A stretch of DNA of 64,000 nt, from the NCBI GenBank assembly GCA_013314735.1, contig JABUFD010000006.1, forward strand, positions 1-64,000. Direction: 5' to 3'. The number at the start of each line of letters is the position of its first letter. Within the stretch, counting starts at the first letter, position 1. Under the pieces are notes generated by a model. It made no database searches and had not been told where the DNA came from. It worked only from the letters and a program-made list of their open reading frames with translations. The stretch is from Anaerolineae bacterium (GTDB lineage Bacteria > Chloroflexota > Anaerolineae > Anaerolineales > Anaerolineaceae). Both the position numbers and the translations under genes were made by a program. This document shows, piece after piece, positions 59,403-64,000 of the stretch.

Positions 59403-60581
59403 ATGCCAGAAAAAAATCGCCGTGTGCAACTTGCCTTTTACGTGATTTGCATCTTTGTGTATTGGGCTTCGCTCTACTTTTATGTTCCCACCCTGTCCAC
59501 CTATGCCGAGGATGTCACCCACGACCTTTCGGTGGTGGGGGTGATCGTTTCAATGTACGGCCTGTGGCAGGCGGTGGCGCGCTACCCGCTGGGCATTCTC
59601 AGTGACCTGGTGGGGCGACGCAAGCCGTTCATTTTAATCGGGCTGCTATTGGGGGCGGTGGGGGCGCTGGTGATGCTCAAGGCACAGGGCGCGCCGGGGC
59701 TGATCATCGGGCGCGGCATCACCGGTCTGGCGGCTGCCACCTGGGTGCTGCTGATGGTAGGGTTCTCCTCGCTGCTCCCGCCCGAAAGCGCGGTGCAGGC
59801 GGCCGCAGTGCTGAACATCGTCAACGCCTTCGGACGCACGCTGGCCACCGGCATCACCGGCATGCTCAACCAGGCTGGCGGTTATGGGCTGGCCTTCAAG
59901 GTAGCGATCGGCGCCAGTATCCTTTCGGCATTGTTGTTCCTGCCGGTGCGCGATCCTGTCCGTCCGCGGCGCAAGCCCGACTTGCGCGCGCTGGCGCGCC
60001 TGAGCACCCGCCCGGATGTGCTGATCCCATCGCTGGTCGCGGCGATTGTGCAGTTTGCCTCGTGGGCGGCGGTGTTCGGGTTCCTGCCGATCATCGCGCG
60101 TGCTTTCGGGGCCAATGACAACCAGCTCAGCCTGATGTCGATGCTCAATATCCTGGTGGGGATCGGCGGGAATTTCCTGATCACGCTCCTTGTGCGGCGC
60201 ACCGGCAACAAGCCGGTACTGCTGGTGGGCATCAGCCTGATCGGGGCGGCAATGGCGATGATCGCGGTGGCCAATGCGCTGTGGATGCTGTTTGCCGCCA
60301 CGATGATCCTGGGACTGGGCTGGGTTTCGATCTCGACCCTGATGGGACTTTCCATCCGCTATGTGCGCGAGGAAGACCGTTCCACCGCGATGGGCTTGCA
60401 CCAGTCGATCTACGGTTTTGGCATGTTCTTTGGGCCGTACCTGAGCGGTTATATGGCTGAAGCCTGGGGGGTGCAGTCGATGTTCTGGGTATTGATGGCG
60501 GTGGTGCTGCTGGGCGGTTACGCGGGCACCTTTGTGATCAGCCGCGTGGAACGCCGGCTGGTGGCACAACACGGTCGTTAA
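59403..60581 (+). CDS. Major facilitator superfamily transporter
   Basis: 392 residues and twelve predicted TM helices. The loop 2-3 motif A is present as GILSDLVGRRKPFILIG, and the mirror loop as LLVRRTGNKPVLLVG. The N-terminus (RRVQLAFYVICIFVYWASLYFYVPTLSTYAED) matches the YcxA/sugar or drug-efflux-like proton antiporters. No substrate is assignable. Its stop codon overlaps that of the convergent glycosyltransferase gene by three bases (TTAA). Confidence 0.85.
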   Translation: MPEKNRRVQLAFYVICIFVYWASLYFYVPTLSTYAEDVTHDLSVVGVIVSMYGLWQAVARYPLGILSDLVGRRKPFILIGLLLGAVGALVMLKAQGAPGLIIGRGITGLAAATWVLLMVGFSSLLPPESAVQAAAVLNIVNAFGRTLATGITGMLNQAGGYGLAFKVAIGASILSALLFLPVRDPVRPRRKPDLRALARLSTRPDVLIPSLVAAIVQFASWAAVFGFLPIIARAFGANDNQLSLMSMLNILVGIGGNFLITLLVRRTGNKPVLLVGISLIGAAMAMIAVANALWMLFAATMILGLGWVSISTLMGLSIRYVREEDRSTAMGLHQSIYGFGMFFGPYLSGYMAEAWGVQSMFWVLMAVVLLGGYAGTFVISRVERRLVAQHGR

Positions 60582-61840
60582 GCGGAATTCACACTGTTGA
60601 TGATGATCTGCGCGGCGGTTTCCGTGCCGTGTTCCGTTTGAATTTGTTCCCCCAATGCTTTTGCCGCAGCGTGAATTTCTTTCCTTCCGGCGGTTTGGAT
60701 CGCCAATGCCAGTGTTTCAACAGTCAGTTTCTTTCGCGGAATGGGCTTCGGACCCACGCCAAGGTCATACACGCGTTGTCCCCAGCCTGGCGTATCGTTG
60801 CCGTGGCTGATGATGATGCTCGGGACGCCGGAGCGTAACCCGGCGGCGGTGGTGCCGGCCCCGCCGTGGTGGACAACTGCGGCCATGCGCGGGAACAGCC
60901 AGGCATGCGGGGCGCTTTCCAGCATGTAGATCTCCTGGGGCGGGGCATCCATATTTGACATCGCGTTCCAGCCTGTTGCCAGCACACCGCGTTTCCCAGC
61001 ACGCCGGACGGCATCGATCACCAGACTGGTGGTCTGTTGGGCCTGCTCCGGGTTACCGATGCTGCCAAACCCGACATAAACCGGGGCATCCCCCGCTGCC
61101 AGGAAATCCAGTAAATCGGGCGGGGGTGTCCACCCTTTTTCTTCCTCCAGGAACCAGAAGCCGGTATTGTACACATGCTCCGGCCAGTCATGCGGCCTGG
61201 GGAAGACAAAATTACTGCACGCAGTGATGGTGGGCTGGCGCCGGGTGTGCTGCCGGGGGAAGGGGCAGCCAAAATTGTCGGGCAGGCGGTGGAATTTCTC
61301 CTGCCAGTATTGCTTCATATTGCCAGCGGAAGCGAACCAGAAAATTTGCTCCAGGATAGTAAAGGTAAATTTGTTGAATGACTTGCCGAGGTTTGGTTTG
61401 CCATAAAAGATGAGCGAAGAAAATTCCGTGGTGGGGGTCATTGGCAGGTAGGGCGCAAAAATGGCAGGAATACCCAGCTCCTGGGCGGCAAAAAAGCCAA
61501 TGGACGCGCCGGGGTGGTACACGATGGCATCCACGCCAAGGCAGGCATTGTAAAAATCGTCCTGCAGGTCATACGCCAGCGATTTAAGCTGGTTGAAACT
61601 CAGCAGCATCTTCAGGGGATTGTCCGCTTTGACCGCCGCTTTCCCGGCTGCCCCCGCGGTGATCCGGGTGATATCGCCCCGCACCGGGAAGAATTCCAGG
61701 CCAGATTGGGTAATGAGCTGCCTGAACACGGAAAATGTAGCGATGCGTACAGCGCAGCCTGCATTTTTCAATGCGACACCCAGTGCAATGTAGGGCTGGA
61801 CATCACCCCGCGAACCGGCGGCCAGGATGGTGATTTTCAT
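60578..61840 (-). CDS. Glycosyltransferase family 1/28-like (UGT-type)
   Basis: 420 residues, GT-B fold. N-terminal MKITILAAGSRGDVQPYIALG is typical of sterol, macrolide and glycopeptide glycosyltransferases. The donor site has VYVGFGSIGNPEQ, AAVVHHGGAGTTAAGLRSGVPSIII and a following D/N-TPGW. Probably transfers a sugar to a lipid or a small hydrophobic acceptor. AGGAG precedes the ATG at 61840. It begins one base after the marR stop, so the pair is an operon. Confidence 0.85.
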   Translation of the reverse strand: MKITILAAGSRGDVQPYIALGVALKNAGCAVRIATFSVFRQLITQSGLEFFPVRGDITRITAGAAGKAAVKADNPLKMLLSFNQLKSLAYDLQDDFYNACLGVDAIVYHPGASIGFFAAQELGIPAIFAPYLPMTPTTEFSSLIFYGKPNLGKSFNKFTFTILEQIFWFASAGNMKQYWQEKFHRLPDNFGCPFPRQHTRRQPTITACSNFVFPRPHDWPEHVYNTGFWFLEEEKGWTPPPDLLDFLAAGDAPVYVGFGSIGNPEQAQQTTSLVIDAVRRAGKRGVLATGWNAMSNMDAPPQEIYMLESAPHAWLFPRMAAVVHHGGAGTTAAGLRSGVPSIIISHGNDTPGWGQRVYDLGVGPKPIPRKKLTVETLALAIQTAGRKEIHAAAKALGEQIQTEHGTETAAQIIINSVNSA

Positions 61841-61841
61841 G

Positions 61842-62315
61842 TTATTGCTCCTGTGAGGGTGGATTGGTTGATTGTGGGTTGATGCCTGTGTTCTGCGCAA
61901 AGAGTGTTACCAGTTTGGTGAGGATCGCAGTCAGGTTGTGCGCTTCCTGTTCGCTGAGCGCGCTGCGGATAAAATCACCATACCGCTGCAATGCGGCATA
62001 TTTCGCTGAGACCAGCGCCTGCGCGTTGTCGGTCAAACTGAGATGCACCACGCGCCTGTCCTCGGTGGAGGGGGTTTTGAGCACGTATCCCATGCCGGCG
62101 AGTTTGTTGATCCCGGCGGTCACCGAGGCACGGGTGATGGCAAGGTGTTCGGCCAGTTCGCTGGCGGTGGGTCGGCCGAGGGTGTGGATGGCGTCAATGT
62201 AATGCAACTGGGAAATGGTCAATTTGCCCATCCCGGCGTTTTCGCCGAGTTGTGCCTGCATCGCTTTCAGGGATGTATCGAGGGTATCAATAAATTGCAG
62301 CAGTACGGTTTCCAT
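61842..62315 (-). CDS. MarR-family regulator of the glycosyltransferase
   Basis: 157 residues. The winged helix reads LTISQLHYIDAIHTLGRPTASELAEHLAITRASVTAGINKLAGMGYVLKTPSTEDRRVVHLSLT, the standard MarR layout, flanked by dimer helices. It is probably an autorepressor: a perfect palindrome overlaps its promoter. Co-transcription with a glycosyltransferase suggests control by a phenolic or antibiotic ligand that the enzyme modifies (inference). Confidence 0.9.
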   Translation of the reverse strand: METVLLQFIDTLDTSLKAMQAQLGENAGMGKLTISQLHYIDAIHTLGRPTASELAEHLAITRASVTAGINKLAGMGYVLKTPSTEDRRVVHLSLTDNAQALVSAKYAALQRYGDFIRSALSEQEAHNLTAILTKLVTLFAQNTGINPQSTNPPSQEQ

Positions 62316-62327
62316 ACAATACTCTCT

Positions 62328-62352
62328 ATAATTAGTTTATCAAACTAATTAT
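62328..62352 (-). promoter_or_regulatory. MarR operator, perfect inverted repeat
   Basis: ATAATTAGTTT (62328-62338) and AAACTAATTAT (62342-62352) around ATC. On the minus strand TTCATA-N17-TAATTA overlaps it. Confidence 0.75.
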
Positions 62353-62654
62353 ATGAATTTAATCGATGATGTCAATGCCGGTAAAGGAATGGCTCCCTCC
62401 TGTTTTCTGCGAGCCAGCATGGAATTCTAATTCCAACGGGCAGTGCACAAGTTTTTTAATCAACAGGTTACGATTCGCAGCCTTTATCGATTCACGGTGA
62501 AACCAGTTGCCCCATTCATGCCAACCTGCATCAATCAAAACAGGCCCGGGTATGAAACCCGTAAAATCCGGTTCATTGGTGGGTTAACAGGCAAATGCGA
62601 AGCGTGGCAATCAGCACAGCTCATGTTGGAACCGCCATGCGAATCAGAAATACC
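62353..62654. other. Gene-free spacer between marR and the trpS leader
   Basis: No supported ORF. A short palindrome TGGAATTCTAATTCCA lies at 62420-62435; otherwise no structure is seen. Confidence 0.5.
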
Positions 62655-62683
62655 TTGACCATCCACCTTCACAATCGTATAAT
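62655..62683 (+). promoter_or_regulatory. trpS promoter
   Basis: TTGACC (62655-62660), 17-base spacer and TATAAT (62678-62683). Start expected near 62690, giving a leader of about 275 nt. Confidence 0.85.
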
Positions 62684-62689
62684 AAAGCT

Positions 62690-62948
62690 ACATTACAATA
62701 CACATTCCGGCGTTGAAAGGGAAGAGTATCCTTTGCGCTGGCGGTACAGAGAGCGGGAACGGCAAACGATTGCCAACGGTGAGACCCCGCGCGCGCAGCA
62801 GAGGAGAATGGACCCTGGAGTTGGAACGGTTTCGCCCCCGATACCGGGCACTGAGAGAAGGTTTTCCTCCAAAAAAAACCTTAATCAGGGTGGCACCGCG
62901 GACCAATCCATTGCGTTCGTCCCTGTATGTGGACGAACGATTTTGTTT
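62690..62948 (+). promoter_or_regulatory. T-box riboswitch controlling trpS
   Basis: The T-box sequence AGGGTGGCACCGCGG is at 62887-62901. Stem I is readable: GGG (62719-62721) pairs with CCC (62813-62815), and TCCTTTGC (62729-62736) with GCAGAGGA (62798-62805). They enclose a specifier loop with AGTA on the 5' side and GAATGGA on the 3' side, so the codon is TGG (62809-62811), tryptophan. The terminator is CGTTCGTCC (62914-62922) / GGACGAACG (62931-62939) then ATTTTGTTT. The competing antiterminator pairs AGGG with CCCT (62921-62924). Uncharged tRNA-Trp should permit read-through. Confidence 0.95.
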
Positions 62949-62965
62949 AACAAGGAGAAGAAGCA

Positions 62966-63970
62966 ATGAGCGACAAAAAAGGCAGAGTATTTTCCGGCGC
63001 ACGCCCCACCGGGCGGCAGCACCTTGGCAATTATTTCGGCGCGATCCAGAATTACGTGGCATTGCAGCAGGATTATGATTGCGTCTACTGCATCGTGGAT
63101 GTGCACGCCCTCACCACGATGGAGACCACCGAGAACATCCGGCAGAACACGCTCGAAATGGCGCTGGATTGGCTCGCCGCGGGGATTGACCCTGCCCAAT
63201 CCATCCTGTTTGTGCAGTCGCATGTGCCCCAGGTGCTGGAACTGCACACCTATCTCTCGATGGTATCCCCCCTGGGCAAACTGAGCGAATTGCCCAACTT
63301 CAAGGAAGAGGTCAAGAACCACCCCAACAATGTCAACTACGGCCTGCTCGGGTACCCCGTGCTGATGACGTCGGACATTGTGCTGTACAAGACCAACGTG
63401 GTGCCGGTGGGCGTCGACCAGCAGTCGCACCTCGAATTCGCCCGTGAAACGGTGCGCAGCTTCAACTACCGTTACCAGACCGATGTGTTGATTGAGCCGC
63501 AGATGAAACTGACCGCCTTCCCCAAAATTTTAGGCACGGACGGCAAAGCCAAGATGTCCAAGAGCCTCGACAACCACATCGAAATGGCCTCCACCCCGGA
63601 GGAAACCACCCAGCGCGTGATGAGCATGCTGACCGATCCGCAGCGCCTGCGCCGCACCGACCCCGGTGACCCGGACGTGTGTAATGTGTACTCCCTGCAC
63701 AAGATCTTCAGCAAGCCGGAAGATGTGGAACGCATCAACCGAGAATGCCGCACAGCCGAGATCGGTTGTGTACAGTGCAAGCGCCTGCTGGCGGAGAACA
63801 TCAACAGCTACTTTGCCCCCTACCGCGAAAAGCGCGCTGCCCTGGAAGAGAAGGAAGACGAAGTATGGGACATCCTGGCTGATGGGGCGAAACGCGCCAG
63901 TGCGATCGCCGAACAGACAATGATCGAAGTGCGCGACGCAATCGGCCTGGCACCGCGCCAACGGGCTTAA
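62966..63970 (+). CDS. trpS: Tryptophanyl-tRNA synthetase
   Basis: Charges tRNA-Trp; 334 residues, a class Ic synthetase. The HIGH-like motif is PTGRQHLGNYFGA and the KMSKS motif is KAKMSKSLDN. Trp-pocket elements YCIVDVHALTT and MTSDIVLYKTNVVPVGVDQQSHLEFAR are intact. AAGGAG lies before the ATG, directly after the T-box terminator. It is the only apparent gene of the transcript inside the window; about 30 bases follow. Confidence 0.97.
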   Translation: MSDKKGRVFSGARPTGRQHLGNYFGAIQNYVALQQDYDCVYCIVDVHALTTMETTENIRQNTLEMALDWLAAGIDPAQSILFVQSHVPQVLELHTYLSMVSPLGKLSELPNFKEEVKNHPNNVNYGLLGYPVLMTSDIVLYKTNVVPVGVDQQSHLEFARETVRSFNYRYQTDVLIEPQMKLTAFPKILGTDGKAKMSKSLDNHIEMASTPEETTQRVMSMLTDPQRLRRTDPGDPDVCNVYSLHKIFSKPEDVERINRECRTAEIGCVQCKRLLAENINSYFAPYREKRAALEEKEDEVWDILADGAKRASAIAEQTMIEVRDAIGLAPRQRA

Positions 63971-64000
63971 GCCGCATGCGCGCCGTTATCCAGCGGGTAT

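Noticed and set aside
62816-62824. Alternative TGG triplets as the T-box specifier
   Set aside because: TGG at 62816 and 62822 lie outside the GAA-TGG-A context and outside the loop bounded by the two stem I helices.

Overview
This is a GC-rich 64 kb stretch of a bacterial chromosome. It carries house-keeping genes (rnhA, glnA, rpsB-tsf, pyrH, trpS), a cobalt/nickel ECF uptake operon, Hsp20 chaperones, transporters, and many secreted or membrane proteins of unknown role. Several features point away from Proteobacteria: a T-box leader on trpS, a CbiM-PDGLE fusion, a short EF-Ts, strong TATAAT/TACAAT promoters, lipoproteins and an L,D-transpeptidase. Together with the three URO-D/MtaA-like proteins and the kinase-FGE fusion, this suits Chloroflexota (Anaerolineae-like). 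That assignment is inference; there is no rRNA here to prove it. I found no transposase, prophage, CRISPR array or tRNA.

Layout. 0-4 kb: creatininase-family hydrolase, class V aminotransferase-like PLP enzyme, rnhA, and a small secreted protein. 4-13.4 kb, minus strand: adenosine deaminase with two tandem Eis-like acetyltransferases, glutamine synthetase with a long intergenic leader region, a URO-D/MtaA-like protein, and a Ser/Thr kinase fused to two FGE-sulfatase domains. 13.6-15 kb: a CcdA/TlpA thiol-redox pair. 15.3-18 kb: rpsB, tsf and pyrH with clear promoter, terminators and an intercistronic hairpin. 18-23.3 kb: a PP-loop ATPase-like protein, a two-TM protein, an M3 oligopeptidase and a TPR protein. 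23.3-27.5 kb: cbiM-cbiQ-cbiO-fur-(URO-D), behind a promoter whose -35 box lies inside a perfect inverted repeat, so the Fur-type protein probably regulates metal uptake. 28-30.6 kb: intergenic repeats, a third URO-D-like gene and two hsp20 genes. 30.9-33.6 kb: a large TM/TPR/DUF4332-like protein.

33.8-41.8 kb is the most distinctive region. Four consecutive minus-strand genes encode exported proteins built from the same Fn3-like, cysteine-paired module in different numbers (6, 3, 3 and 1). One adds nine InlB-type B-repeats and another a lectin/LamG-like C-terminal domain. This looks like a locally expanded, recombination-prone family of surface or secreted proteins.

42-49.6 kb: a beta-solenoid-like membrane protein, a candidate about 110-nt small RNA, an L,D-transpeptidase ending inside a 24-bp tandem repeat, a membrane alpha/beta hydrolase, an EamA transporter with a 23-histidine tail, and APH-like and nucleotidyltransferase-like proteins. 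49.7-54 kb: a MarR regulator with a heterodimeric ABC exporter that has one degenerate ATP site. 54-58.4 kb: a nuclease-like/winged-helix protein, an overlooked 51-residue ORF, an XRE regulator with a polyacidic linker and APF repeats facing two operator palindromes, and a GH39-like glycosidase. 58.4-64 kb: a paralogue of the first secreted protein, an MFS transporter, a MarR-glycosyltransferase pair with a perfect operator, and T-box-controlled trpS.

Two genome-wide habits stand out. Several genes have a TATAAT/TACAAT box ending 6-7 bases before the ATG, which implies leaderless mRNAs. Intergenic spaces carry at least three families of short dispersed repeats, one of which supplies the stop codons of two genes.
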